64,000 bases of DNA from Malania oleifera (GCF_029873635.1 NC_080425.1:42726890-42790889), one strand, 5' to 3'; shown: positions 11,799 to 60,094, numbered from the stretch's first letter. The notes: generated by a model not told the origin, from the letters alone. A program made the numbers and translations.

Positions 11799-13270
11799 TT
11801 ACAATGTTATGATAAAATGTAAGATATAGATGTGTTTACTTGAAATGATGATATATGTGATAGAAAGATATGTTAGTACAGAAATGTTTTATTGAGAAAT
11901 GTTGAAATACATGAAATGAGATACGTACTATTATGAGATGGAATGTATATTGAAATGGTGAAAATGAATTAGAAAAATGATGAGAATATTACTGATGTGA
12001 TGAAATGTACCAACATACTGAAATGTGAATACTGCAATGAGAATATTGCAATGTGAATACTAGATTGTGAATACTGAATTGTGAATATTGAAATGTGAAT
12101 ATGGAGATGTGGAAATGAGAACCCTAATGGACTGGAGTATTACTGAAAGTATGGTACCGTTGCTAGTGGGATGATAAGTGCAACCACATAGTCTCGTGGA
12201 GAGTGTGGCATGACAGTCAATTGTGCTAGTGAGAAGGGTAGTTTTTCCACCTAGCATCCAAACTAGGCATGGGCAGGTCAATCATTTTACAGACGAGTAG
12301 TTTAATTGTTTTGATCTAATTGGGTAGGCCAACCGCGGTTTAGATCCAGCCTTAGAGCCACAGAACCCTGATCATGGGGGGAAGCATGACATGGTGAATA
12401 TCCTCAAGCCAGCTATGATTTACAGATGGCACATGGATGGGTTGCAATGGACACTCATGAGCAAGAATGTGAAATGAGCATGAGAAATGAAAGAGTGTGA
12501 GTTTAATTACATAAATAATTAGGGCGAAGTAAAACTCTCCACCTGAGGGCTTACTGAGTAAGGTGAGTGCCCTAATAAGTATCAATTGTAGCTTCACCCA
12601 AGTTAATTGGGTAAGGTTACAAACGATATCAGAGCAGAGGGACACTACATGTATGGGCGTGTAATCTCCCCTATTCTTGGGAACTTCGCTGATAGATATT
12701 GGTTGTAAATGTATGAGTATAAGAAATGGTATCAAAGCTTATAAAATTATGTTTTATATCTATATGATTATGAGTACACATCTATATATTTTCTCAGATG
12801 ATATAATCACTTAAAATGAGTGCATTATGATATAACTAAACTCATGTGCCACACAGTGTAAATAATTTATTTCGCATTACTAAGAGGTATCTCACCGCAA
12901 TATCTAAATATTTTAGGAAACTGTGATAGACGAGTAGATAGAGTTCCAAGATAGAGGGAGCTAATACCCTAATAGATAGGGTGAGTATTATGAGTTAGGG
13001 ATGTTTGATTTCCCTAGAGTATTTTGTTGATTTTTGGGAATGTGTTTGGAAATGTATCTATATAGATTGTTTGAACTCTGGTTATTTGTATTTTGGATGG
13101 TTTGTAAATAATGACTTCTGTTATTAGGGTTGTTTGTATGAGAATGACTGGTTAACCGGTACCCATTTGGGGTCGGGTTATGTTTGAAAAGGTATCAGAG
13201 GTTGTGACGTGGTAGCTGATTGATTGATCATTATTGATTAAAAAAATGATGTGAAAATCAAGGTGTCACA

Positions 13271-13275
13271 TCAAT
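13271..13275. repeat. Target-site duplication (right) of the Tekay element
   Basis: TCAAT, identical to 3031-3035. Confidence 0.9.
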
Positions 13276-13848
13276 GGTTATAGGAACACCCAAACTCGAC
13301 TAGGTCGCACTTAAGGGAGGTGAAGGTCGTGCAATGGTCGAACCCCCTTGGAAAAGTTTAGAATTTTTGAAGTTTTAATGGCCAAAATGGGGACCTAGTC
13401 CCACCTGTTGGGTCTGCTGGTCGAGCCATGGTCGACCTATTCTATAAAGAAGGCTACATTTTCTTAATTAAAGACCATGAGGGGTAGACCTAGTCGCACC
13501 TAAGGAAGCCCTAGTCACACCTTTAATTGAGACACTAACCTAAGTCCTACTCTAAGGACTCTAAACTCTAACAAACCCTGCAATGTACAACCTAAGGACT
13601 CAAAGACTAAGGAAAACAAGAAAAAATAAGTAGGTTGCCTCCCAAATGTGTTAAAGTTTATGTCTTCAGTCAGACGTAATGAATGCTCATGTCGAACTCA
13701 CCTAGGTTCAACAATGGGAATCTCCTCCTCTAGTCCCTTACTAGCCTTCTTTTCATATGCCCAAATCCTACTCTCTAGGCAGGAGGCCGAGTCATAAATA
13801 GAAAATATATGCTCATACAGGTCCTCTAGACCTAAGAAGGAGGGGTGA
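13276..13848 (-). other. Post-protease remnant and non-coding region of the Athila-type element
   Basis: 13276-13530 repeats variants of TGGTCG / TAGTCGCACC. The minus-strand motif TTTGGGAGGCAACCTA (13631-13655) resembles the GGGAGGCAACCC block that follows pol in Athila/Tat elements. Between it and the protease (13849) there are under 200 bases, so RT, RNase H and integrase (normally more than 2 kb) are missing. Confidence 0.5.
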
Positions 13849-14448
13849 TCAAACTACAACATAGCCCTTAAGGGGATCCTTCAAAAGAATCGTTGGGGAA
13901 ACCTCCTCAACACACTCGTCAATCATGTCCACGTTCAAATATTGGACGCTATAAGATGGGTGTTGGGAAGCAAGAAACACATTCATCTGGAGCTTCATGT
14001 TGCCAAAGTATATATCCATGTTCCTGGTCCAACACTGGATACAAGCATTAGCAGTAACTAAGAATGGTCGACCATGAAGGACAGGGATCGGATTCTTGTT
14101 TGGGTCAATAGGTTGCATTTATAAGACAATGAAATCAATGGGGTAGTAGAACTTATCAACCTTTACAAGGACATCCTCAACAACACCTCGGGTCCTTTTT
14201 ACAGATTGGTCAACAAAACTCAAGGTGAAAGGGGTAGGCTTAAGCTCTCCTAAATCGAGTTGTTTGTAGACCGAGTAGGGAAGTAGGTTCAAACTCACTC
14301 CCAAATCTAACAAGGCCCTATCGATAGTGTAATCACGGATTACACATGAGAAGGTGGCAGCAACAAAGTCCTTGAGTTTTGGGGAAATGTGACCAAGAAG
14401 AATGGAGCTCACATGCTCGATTAGCCTAACTCTTTTGTTCATGTGCAT
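13849..14448 (-). pseudogene. Athila-type protease region
   Basis: Two adjacent open frames separated by one stop. The first (14448-14119) contains LLDLGVSLNLLPYSVYKQL, the Athila form of the aspartic protease active site (usual DLGASVNLMPYSV), and RGVVEDVLVKVDKFYYPIDF. The second (14118-13849) contains NPIPVLHGRPFLVTANA (usual LGRPFLAT). The catalytic D and the downstream GRPFL are kept, so the break is recent relative to domain loss elsewhere. Confidence 0.82.
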
Positions 14449-16290
14449 TTAAGATTTGCACTTTTGTGTGCACAGGTCTTTGGGGAATTTAGCATATACA
14501 GGCACTTACTTAATGGCGTCTAAGAGAGGAAGGTTGACCTTTACTTGCTTAAATGTGTCCATCATGGACTCGACATTTTCTTCCTTCTTAGATTTAGAAT
14601 GTCCCTGAAGAGCTGTAGAGATGGCACTATAGGGACATAATGGAGCAATGCTCCTTCAGTAGAGGAGGTGGGAATCTCGGGATTGCTCACCAGAATGGAG
14701 GAGGAGGGGATGCATGATTCAACACTGGGCTCTACTCTCATCTTCTCCTTACCCTTACCTTGGTCTGACTTCTCCCTGACCCTATTATCTACCTCCCTTC
14801 CACTCCTAAGGGTGGTCACAATCTGAGCTTACTCATGATATGTCGAATTAGTAGCAGCCAGCTCAATCTCTACCCCATATTGGCCTTTCAGGATAACGAG
14901 GGGGCTGACTTGGTAACTTACCCTTGTCCCTCATACTCAAGGATGTAGCTAGTTGGCTTATGGTGGTTTTTAGTTTCGCTATAGACTGAGAGTGGGAGTG
15001 AAGTAATTGTTGTTCAACCTGATGATCAGCCTCAATACCCTTAAGGGTTTTTAACACTGTCTTCTAAAAAGATCTATCATATTGAGGCTGAGAAGGAGAT
15101 GAATGTTAATAAGCTGACTGTTGAGGGGCATGCATGGGAGGATTTTAAGGATTTGAATTTTGAAATGGGCAAGGAGGTGGATCATTTGGTGATTGTTAAG
15201 GTCTTTGAGCTGGAAAATCTGAAACTTGTGGCCTCCAAGAGAAGTTAGGATGTTTACACCACCCAGGATTGTACTTATTGGAGTATGGATCATTAGATGG
15301 GGAAGTATAGCAGGTGTGAAAGCGATCAGAGCAAATGGCACACACCTCTGCACACGCCACTGGCTGAGGTGGTTGTCCCAAGGACAAGAGTTGATCAAGT
15401 TTCTTCACAGTGATGTGCAGGGTAGGTGCAAGGTCATAGCCAACAACTAACTCGTAGACTCCCTTAGGATGGGAGGAAGAAGGTGGGGAAAGTCTACGAG
15501 CAGCAACAATATGTTGCTGAGAATTCTCGGCGAGGGTCTCAAAAAGAGTCCAAGCCTCATTCTCATGCTTCGTGAGGAAAGTACCTCCACATGATGCATT
15601 GACCATGGATCAGTCACACTCACCTAACCCCTCATAGAAGGTTTGAACTAATTGCCACCTAAGGACTTGGTGATGTGGGAATTTAGGCAAAAGGTCCCTA
15701 AAGCGTTCCCATGTCTCGAAAAATTGCTCATCATCTATCTGTGAGAAACTAGTGATTGCCTTCCTAAGCTGGTTAGTCTTCCTAATGGGGAAATACTTTT
15801 TCAGGAATTTGTATTGCATGGTGGCCCAGGTAGCCCAGTTCGGCTCTAAGGAATTCAGCTAATATATGGCTTTGTCCTTTAGAGAGAACGAAAATAGCCT
15901 TATACGGAGAGCATCATCACCAAAGTTTGGTATATGGATGGTGGAAAAATTTCAAAAAACTCATCAAGATGCTTGTATATATTTTCAGTTGAATTCCCAA
16001 ATAAGTTGGGAAGCATCGAGATGGTGGAGGTCTTGATTTCAAATTGCACCACCTCAACATCCTGGAATCAGATGCAAGACGGCAACGTGTATACATTAGG
16101 TGTGAAATAATCCCTAAGGGGCCGAAGAGGTTGCTCCTCTACTGCAGGTCAATGGGGAGCAAGAGGTTCCAGGTTTTGGTTTTGATGATGAAAAGTGGGA
16201 ACCGGTTGACGTTCAGCCATAACTTTAGGTTTGGAGGACTCGGCTAACTCTGGACTAGAAGTAAATTTCCTACTTGACCTATGGGACCTC
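14449..16290 (-). pseudogene. Athila-type gag (broken)
   Basis: From the N terminus: LVPIDPEIERSHRSSRKF near 16310-16255. The capsid follows with MQYKFLKKYFPIRKTNQLRK and ETWERFRDLLPKFPHHQ at 15819-15640, then NASCGGTFLTKHENEAW from 15600. A CAICSDRFH cysteine cluster lies near 15350, the TTLRSGRE motif near 14815, and PLLDAIK.VPVYAKFPKDLC at 14510-14460. The order is that of Athila/Tat gag, with several stops and frameshifts. It feeds directly into the protease. Confidence 0.82.
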
Positions 16291-16463
16291 TCAATCTCAG
16301 GGTCTATAGGCACTAACTCGAGATCCAAAGATCGCAAACCCAGCATATACAAATTCAGAACACAATCAAGCCTTCTAATATCACAAAAAAAAAAAAAAAA
16401 CAAATGAAAAATAAAAATCTTAAAGTAAACTACACTAAGAATTGGCTCACTACCGTAACTAAT

Positions 16464-16481
16464 TCCCCGGCAATAACGCCA
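16464..16481 (-). other. Primer-binding site, tRNA-Asp type, of the Athila-type element
   Basis: The minus strand reads TGGCGTTATTGCCGGGGA, three mismatches from TGGCGCCGTTGCCGGGGA, which is complementary to tRNA-Asp and common in Athila/Tat. It lies a few bases from the LTR end. Confidence 0.75.
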
Positions 16482-16486
16482 AAATT

Positions 16487-18050
16487 TGGTAGGATCGCCA
16501 AGGCTTGGATCCTTAACTACCAAAAATAATATTTATAACCTAACTAATCCTAAGTTCAGTAGAATGAGAAGTGAGTCAGGTGTCGATTTCAAGGACACTA
16601 GTGTAGCAATCAACCAATTTTAATCTAGCTTACTACGCTTGAACAAGAATGAAAAGATGGAATTTTGGGTTTTTTTTATTAAACTATGAAAGCAAGTAAA
16701 TTAAATTAAATTATCTATTGAAAGCAAGTCTCTGGCTATGAATCAACCCTAGCCTTTAGTGAGCAATACCTAGGTTCGATCAATTATCTATATTAGGGTT
16801 TCCAAAATAAGTCATTCACTTGAGTAGCATAGGGTAGCCGGGTTAGCACCAATCGTCCGGAGCACGATCGAGAGAACGAGGTATACCCTATCTAGCGAAC
16901 ATGCATTCCTTTCTAGTGTAATCCACTCAAGTGGCATAGGGTAGTCGGGTTGCACCAATTGTCTGAAGCACGATCGGGAGACAGGGTATACCCTATCCAG
17001 CGAACATGGATTACTTTTTAGCTCCAACCCTATTACGCATAATTGACTAAAACCTAGCTATTAACTCTAGCCTAGGGTTTCATCACAACTAGAGAACTAA
17101 GAAATTAGTTACTAATGGTGCATGAAATTAAGGACAGAGTATTGAAATACAATATTAAAAACATGACTTGTATTGAAATTGAAATTGAAATACAAAGCAG
17201 TAAATTGATAATGGAATTGAAATCTAATCTAAATGGCACCAATCATATTCGAGGTTTGTCACTGGACCTTCGAAGAACCAAGAGGGAACCAACTTGACAA
17301 TGAATTGAAATCAAATCTAAATGGCACCCAACGATACTCAAGGTCTGTCACTAACCAAAGAGGAGCCGAAAGGGAACCAATCTCTGCTATAAATAATCTA
17401 CGACAACCCAATAGCACTCTAGGTTTGTCATAGAACAAAAGAGGAACTACGGGAGACCCCTAATCAACTGTTCAAAGCTTGATTTTATAAAAATTAGGGT
17501 TTACATGCAATCAATTTCAAATTAGGAAACTTTCGCCCAAAATCTCACACAGAAAATTTTTGAACACGATAGCAATCGACCTGGTCGCACCCTGAACTTC
17601 TCTTGGTCGTTCCCTGGTCGAGATACTCTGGAAAATCTTTGATTATTTCTTTTTTTAGCTAAAGGCTTCCTCGATCTGGTCACACCTTCAAGGCATCTTG
17701 GTCGTGCTATAGTCGAAGCATTCTGTGAAATCCTCAATTAATTAGCACTCTTGAGTCTTCTTGTCATGACCTGGTAGCCCCTTGTGACTACCTGGTCGCA
17801 CCACATGGTCAAATAGGTACATGTTGCCTTGGATCGAACAAGGCCTTGGAGCACTTGGTCAAGACTTGTGCTTCCCAATTGCTTCCTTAGCTTCTTGCAT
17901 TGCTTAACTCCTTAGTTTAAGCTCCAATTTTTTGAAACATGAAACACACCACGTGTAACTTTAAACTAGGATAAAAAGGGATAATTACAAAGAAAATGAG
18001 AACAAAGCATAGGTAAATGGGGGCCTAAAATAGTACATTTTAGGAACACA
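16487..18050 (-). repeat. 5' LTR of the Athila-type element
   Basis: In minus orientation it starts TGTGTTCCTAAAATGTACTA and ends GATCCTACCA next to the PBS. The right boundary is inferred from the TG start and from the onset of copia sequence. Contains a duplicated block: two copies of a 95-base segment with 'gaacatg...ggtataccctat' (about 16815-16905 and 16922-17010). It also has three repeats around 17225-17420 (CAAATCTAAATGGCACCAA type) and TGGTCGCACC-like motifs at 17580-17870. No coding content. Confidence 0.62.
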
Positions 18051-18189
18051 TTAGGCTCCTTATGATGTGGATCATCCCTGCGATCAAATTTGCGTTCCTC
18101 TTCCATACACGTATGTACATTATCTCACGAAGGAGGACAATGTTTGGGAATCCAACCAAGTACTCTAGCTAACTCATAGCCCATTTGTT

Positions 18190-19029
18190 TCACAGTGGTA
18201 GATGAGAATTTATCAGATGCTTTTCATCTAACAAATAGGGTAGAATAACGAGTAGTGCCAAGATGTTCAAAAATGACGTTTAGAGCCCCTCCGTAAGGAA
18301 CAATGACTCTTCTAGTTTCCTCTTTTGTGATCATCCGTTTGATGATGAGAGAGGGAAGATCTAGATGCCTTCCACCACATCACAAAATAGTAGTATGAAA
18401 GATGGTCTTCTGAACCACTTCGAAGAATATTGTATGTGATGAAAAGGTGGATGATTTTTGCTTCAAGAGTCAATTTTTTTTTACGAGGGGGGGATGTCCA
18501 AAATTATTGCTTTGATTAGTTAAAATAAGAGGGAAAAATGCTTGGGGGGTAAAATCATGTTCCATTATCCAGGTAGGTCCAACTCTAGGACACTCAAAAT
18601 CCCTCAGTCAAGGTTAAATCGAGCAGCAATGTTGCTAGCAGTGAGCGTAAAATGTTTAGCCATAAGTTAAGTAGTGTAGCTTTCACCCTGGGGTTGATAA
18701 GAAACAAACCTAACCCATCCAAAATCTGAAAACCTGCAAAGAATTTCAGGAAAATATTCTTGCATAAATGGAACATCAAGGATCTTACCGATAATAGGAT
18801 CTAAATATCGAAGATGCTCATTATAGATTTTCCTAGCTCCAGGCATCAAGAGCCAACGATGAATACTTTCGGTATCATCTTGCTCTGTTGTTGGAGTACT
18901 TATCGCAAGACTTTTTCTTCTAGACATGGTTTTGGACTTTGAATGCAAAGAAATCGTGAATATGGAGGGTAAATATGAGATTAGGAATAGAAAGCTGAGC
19001 TTAGATTTGAGTTTAGGAAGAGAAATCAA
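18190..19029 (-). pseudogene. Sirevirus env-like ORF fragment
   Basis: The likely start, MSRRKSLAISTPTTEQDD, opens at about 18927. It is followed by GARKIYNEHLRYLDPIIGKI and a hydrophobic FPEILCRFSDFGWVRF block up to 18667. Stops interrupt the continuation. The block resembles the N-terminal part of the plant 'putative transposon protein' family also seen in the left Athila env-like ORF. Role unknown. Confidence 0.45.
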
Positions 19030-19591
19030 AGTTTAGAGAGTTCGAATGGGGAGAGTTGCACGTTCGAGTGAGAGAGGAGTGTTGTTTGGGTGCCTGAAAT
19101 GAAGAAAATTTAGCGTTTTTCTTGAGTTTCAATATTTAAATCCTCACAGTTTGGTTGACCGAAGATGGGGTTCGGTCAGCAAAATCACGTGACGCACCTA
19201 AATAATAAAGTCAGTACAGGTTCAGTCAACTGGACAAATAGTTCAGTCACCTAAAGCATTCAGTTAAGTGTCTGTTGTACTTTTAGTTGCCTGAAACACT
19301 TAATACTCTCAACAACCAATTTAATATGGGTCAGTCAACTGACCTTCACCCTTCGGTCGCCTGAACTGTCTGAAAACTCAAAATCACTTAACATAAGTGT
19401 ATTCGGTCGACTGGACCAGTCATTTAGTCGCCTAAGTGTCTTAATATTTTCCAATTTCTTAGATTTAGCTTGGAATTCTTAAAGTAATGAACTAATTATC
19501 CTCAAACAACTTCTCTAGCATGTAATAAGCCTAATTCATGTCTTATTAAGATAAAACGAACTTCTTGAAGAGGTTTTGTGAATATATCAGC

Positions 19592-20053
19592 CTATTGTTC
19601 ATCAATACTCACAAATTCAAGGCTAATATCTTCCTTTTGCATATGATCACAAAGAAAATGATGTCTTATGTCTATATGCTTCATTTTTAAGTGTGATACA
19701 GGGTTCTTAGAGATATTTATAGCATTGGTATTATCACACTTGATTGGTACGCACCCATATGTTAATTTGTAATCCTTAAGTTGTTGTTTCATATACAAAG
19801 CCTGTGCACAACAACTACTTGAGGCAACATATTCAACCTCAGCGGTAAACAAGGTTACGTAATTTTATTTCTTGGAAAACCAAGATACAAGAGACCGTCC
19901 TAAGAAATGACATGTTTTGCTTGTACTATTGCGGTCAATTTTCCACCTGGCATAGTCCGCATTGGAGTAACTGATTATTTCAAATGATGTGTTCTTTGGA
20001 TACCATAAACCTAAGTCTATAGTACCAATCAAATATCGTAATATTCTTTTCAC
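19592..20053 (-). pseudogene. Copia RNase H region
   Basis: Contains ADYARWKIDRNSTSKTCHFL near 19960-19905, then TAEVEYVASSSCCAQALYMK, CDNTNAINISKNP and KHIDIRHHFLCDHMQK. These are the standard Sirevirus RNase H landmarks. One stop at 19862 breaks the frame. Confidence 0.85.
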
Positions 20054-20226
20054 AACTATTCGGTGTGATTCCTTAGGTGTAGCTTAAAATCTAGCACACA
20101 TACAAACGTTGAACATGATATCTGGTCTACTAGCCATTAAGTAGATTAGACTTCCAATCATACCTCAGTAGTGCTTGATATCTACCGGTTTCCCTTACTC
20201 ATCCTTATCAAGACTAGTGGAAGTGC

Positions 20227-20885
20227 TCATTGGTGTTCCCAACGCCTTGCCACCTTCTGTGTCAAATTTTTGTTGAGTAGGTCTTTTATATATGTTGATT
20301 GGTTTACAAATGTTTCATTCTGGGCTTGCGTGATTTGAAGTCTAAGACAGAATGTGAGTTTGCCCATCATACTCATTTCAAATTCGTCTTGTATGCATTT
20401 GGCAAACTCCTTACACAAATCCTCATTCGTAGCGCCAAATATGATACCATCAACATAAATTTGAATGACGAGCATATCATTTACCTTGGTTTGGTTAAAA
20501 AGAGTATTATCAATCTTTCCTCTAGAAAATTCATTTTCTAATAGAAAAGTCACTCAGTCTTTCATACCAAGCTCTAGGAGCTTACTTTAAACCATACAAG
20601 GCTTTAGACAGTTTGAACACATGGTTCTGAAAATGATAATCTTCAAAGCCTGGGGGTTGTTCGTCATAGACTTCCTCATTTATGAAGTCATTCATAAGCA
20701 CACTCTTCACATCCATTTGATAAAATTTGAAATTTTTGTGGGATGCATAGGAAAGTAGCATGCAAATGGCTTCCATTCTAGCTACTGGTGCATAGGTTTC
20801 CTCAAAATCAATTCCTTCCTCTTGATTGAAACCTTGTGCAACTAGTCTAACTTTACTACAGACAACGATGTCGTTCTCATCCTAT
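20227..20885 (-). pseudogene. Copia reverse transcriptase region
   Basis: Starts with RLVAQGFNQEEGIDFEETYA, then FYQMDVKSVLMNDFINEEVY and LSKALYGLK. The catalytic block reads IYVDGIIFGATNEDL (20465-20425): the second Asp of YVDD is Gly, which would kill the enzyme. A frameshift lies between 20582 and 20553. Confidence 0.87.
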
Positions 20886-20950
20886 TTGTTCCTTGGACTT
20901 AGGAATAACTTAGAGACCAATCAACTAGTAGTACAATAAATAGGTGTTCT

Positions 20951-23706
20951 AACCTCACCTAACGTAAGAATATGTTAGTGACGACTCCATTGGACTATAT
21001 TGTGGCCCATTTTTCACTGCATATATTACCCCCTTTTATGATCTTGAGTTTGCTATTAGGTTGAGGCGATTCTCTTATTTCGAGAGTTGGCCCCTCTTAG
21101 ACGTTGCAACAAAGAGCAAAGCTGAATTTTATAAATTCAAACCATTTTGTTCTTACCTCTACCCTCTTAGCCTCTTCTCCAACAACACCTTGCCCTAATA
21201 CTCGGACGAAATTTGTGAGTACTTTGCCATAGGAGACCTTCACCAGACCTTTGGCAAGCATCAAATAACACACTTTGCACCTATCCTTGCACCTACTTTG
21301 CCTGCTTCTTAGATCCTCTTGTCCTTGCTTCATCTCACTAGAAGCTAGACTTTTGCGATCACACCAACGATTACACCCTCTGCAACTCAGCTTGGCTTGT
21401 TTGTTTCTCTGCTAGTAATGAAACTATTCTATTGGTTTCCTTCATCTCCATCTTGTATATTGTTTTTCTATAATTATATTGTTTATCTTTGTTATAATGT
21501 AATATGAATGCAATTTTAGACTATACACAAAAAAATTTAGAATACTAAAAACCCAAACACATAAACACGGCATTTGGGAGAATGGATTTTGAACCTTAGA
21601 TTTGAATTTGAGCGGATTTAAACAAATTTCAATACAACTTACATCGTTTCTATATCCAATACAAATTTAAATTCAAAATTTATCCAAACATAGGGTAAAA
21701 GGCAATCATTGGTAAGAAATCAAAAATATGTCAATAAGTTATCATCCTAATTTTAAGATCTTTCTTCAGCATTTGAGCCCTTAATCTAGCTACAAAAACC
21801 TGAATTGTTTTCTAGAAATTTTAGCAGCCATTCTTTGTAATCTGGCAACATTTTTGCCCTTAAAACCTAGTCTACTCCAATCCTAAGTCATATGTGATCC
21901 CAATTTCTTTATTTTCACCTTTCCAAATTTTGATCAAATGATAATTATAATTTATTCACCTAATAATGCGTGACAGAATGTTGAAAGCACTTTCCTGAAT
22001 TTGCAGTGATATCATACACCACGCATGCATGGTACTGCATCTGTTATTCTGTGCTCTTGGTTGCACTATTCTGAACCTAATATAGCTATAACATTCAAAT
22101 CCAGAGTCTAAAATTCTTGCCCTCAAGCTCAATCTAACACAATAATAACATCCTAATTTGGACAAAACCTAGAAGATTGCCAACTTGCCATCCAAGAGAG
22201 GTTGTGCGTTACCTTTCTAGGGGACAAATACAGAAAGAAGAGAATTGATGTTAAGATTGAATGACAATATGCCATACTCAAAAACCTCCAGGTACCAATA
22301 GAAGCAATACCTCAATTTCTGTCACCTTCAAGCTTGAAACTGCTCCTCTGAAATATAGTTTGATTAAAGGGTAATTGAATGGAAAAAGAAACCAACTGCG
22401 TCTTTGAGGGTAACAATTTACATTTTAGATCTTTGGAACAATGAAGAACAAACAGTAGTGAATCTCAAATTAGATAACAATGTCGGTACTTGATGCAGAG
22501 AAATGGGCAGTCACTAACAATGTGATGCAGCTTCCCAAGTCGCCAAAGCAACATCCAGCGGTCATTGACAGCAATAGACCAGAACCGACGGTATGCACAA
22601 GCTAAAAATTTTAGAAGCAAATTCAACTCCGCCCCTAAACATCTCTTTGGAAGTACTGGTTGCATTATCTTTGTAAATTTTCTTTTTCATGTTGATCGTG
22701 CTAGCTGCAAATTCAACCAATGTGAGCTCGCTAAAGGAGAGTTCACAAATACCCCATTGTGCTAATCTTATAACAAATGTGAGGAATCAAATTTAAAAGT
22801 TATAATGAAAGAGAACATTATTTATTCTTCCATTTCTTATATTTTAATTTTTTTCTGGCATGTTTAGTATCAAAGTACAGAGTTAGAGATGTAATTGATG
22901 TTGGCTGATAATTTCTTCAGAACTTACATTTTCCATTTACGGTTGCACAAGATTATTTAAAATTAAGTTTCCAATGTCCAACTCCATAACCTAGTCCAAA
23001 CAACAGATTTGAATTTACTTTAAAACTCCATTCCTTAGTTTAATCAAACCATGAATTTCAAATTCTATGAAATTTCAATAAATTCATGTACTTGCAATTC
23101 TAAATTAACTCTAAATCCATACATTCAATTCAAACACTACCTACCTAAATTATTCTCCTCATTATATACTTGAAATTACGACACTGACTATGCTGACCGA
23201 TCCTGAAATGAACCTGATCGTAGAAATTATGACATTTTTTTCAGCAGTGACGGATTAAGTTTATGAATCAAGGTCTTGTAAAGGTCAACACAAGTAGGCT
23301 CGATCCATTTAATAAAAATTCAAAATTCAAAAATTTTTACACATTATCACATTGGTTAATTGCTCAATATAAAGACACGAATCTCTTTGACTTAAAAACA
23401 GGTATGAACACGTATGCCCCGAAATTCAAGTCCCTCAGACTATGCACAACCTGTACAAAAAAAAAAAGCGCTGCAGCAGTCTTTCTTTTCATGAAGCCGC
23501 AGCAATACATACAACAATTTCCATTTAACTAAGAACTGCCCCTAATAATCTTTTTCTTTTTCTACATTTCTTTCCTTTCCTTTTTTTTTTTTTTTTTTTA
23601 ATTATTGCTTCTTTTTTTTTTGGGAGGGTTCAACAGAGGGAGGAGTTTGGACAAGTGGCGCATTGTGGCAAGGGATGCTTAAGGTCTACTTATAAACACT
23701 TGCGTT
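20951..23706. other. Intergenic/3' flank, no gene recognised
   Basis: AT-rich. Short open frames at 21097-21333 and 22465-22665 (minus) show no family I recognise. 21567-21694 may be a small MITE (see separate entry). 22950-23150 has a similar base composition. The part next to 23707 includes the kinase 3' UTR; long T tracts (23580-23600, 23610-23620) lie there. No polyadenylation site is assigned. Confidence 0.5.
21567..21694. mobile_element. Possible small hAT-like MITE
   Basis: The left end (GGCATTTGGGAGAATGG) and the reverse complement of the right end (CTATGTTTGGATAAATTTTG) share an imperfect terminal inverted repeat. AT-rich, non-coding, about 128 bp. Target duplication not clear. Confidence 0.3.

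Positions 23707-60094
<36,388 letters not shown>

Larger units (their letters stand above)
3036..13270 (+). mobile_element. Complete but inactive Ty3/gypsy chromovirus, Tekay (Del) type
   Basis: A full 10.2-kb element: 5' LTR 3036-5558, PBS complementary to initiator tRNA-Met at 5562, gag, protease, RT, RNase H, integrase with a C-terminal chromodomain-like end, polypurine tract, and 3' LTR 10675-13270. LTRs begin TGTAGAGACC and end GTCACA. The C-terminal EE(V)SW...YPHLF motif and the pre-PPT block CGAGGACGAAATTTTATAAG are typical of the Tekay clade. All genes carry many stops and several frameshifts. By eye, LTR divergence is roughly 10% over the first 290 bases, so insertion is not recent. 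Confidence 0.9.
10675..13270 (+). repeat. 3' LTR of the Tekay element
   Basis: 2596 bp, 73 bp longer than the 5' LTR. Length differences are mostly in the microsatellites: (CT)n at 10952-11025, (TA)n at 11536-11571, and a second (TA)n at 11738-11795 that is hardly present in the 5' LTR. Ends TGTAGAGACC and GTGTCACA. Confidence 0.92.
1..18050 (-). mobile_element. Athila/Tat-type Ty3/gypsy element, decayed, open at left edge
   Basis: Read on the minus strand the order is LTR (16487-18050), tRNA-Asp-type PBS (16464-16481), gag (about 16290-14560), protease (14448-13849), a post-pol motif (13631-13655), a non-coding stretch, and an env-like ORF (about 2590-545) followed by an element 3' region that runs past base 1. 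This order and the motifs fit the Athila/Tat branch. RT, RNase H and integrase are absent between protease and post-pol motif, so this copy is internally deleted. The Tekay element at 3036-13270 splits it, and the duplicated pentamer TCAAT proves that bases 3035 and 13276 were once adjacent. The 3' LTR is not in the window. Branch assignment is by motif; a search could shift it between Athila and Tat. Confidence 0.72.
18051..20950 (-). mobile_element. Sirevirus-type Ty1/copia remnant
   Basis: Minus-strand order is RT (20885-20227), RNase H (20053-19592), a non-coding spacer rich in GGTCGACTGAA-like motifs (19140-19440), and an env-like ORF (19029 to about 18190). A post-pol ORF is a hallmark of Sireviruses. 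The env-like end is cut by the Athila LTR at 18050. Gag, integrase and LTRs are not recognisable to the right. Confidence 0.75.

Noticed and set aside
21097-21333. Minus open frame rich in Lys, Arg and Val considered as copia integrase or gag
   Set aside because: No copia landmarks (no HHCC, GKAT or DD35E pieces) could be read; left unassigned.
22465-22665. Two overlapping open frames, considered as an exon of a neighbouring gene
   Set aside because: No recognisable domain, no consistent splice partners nearby.
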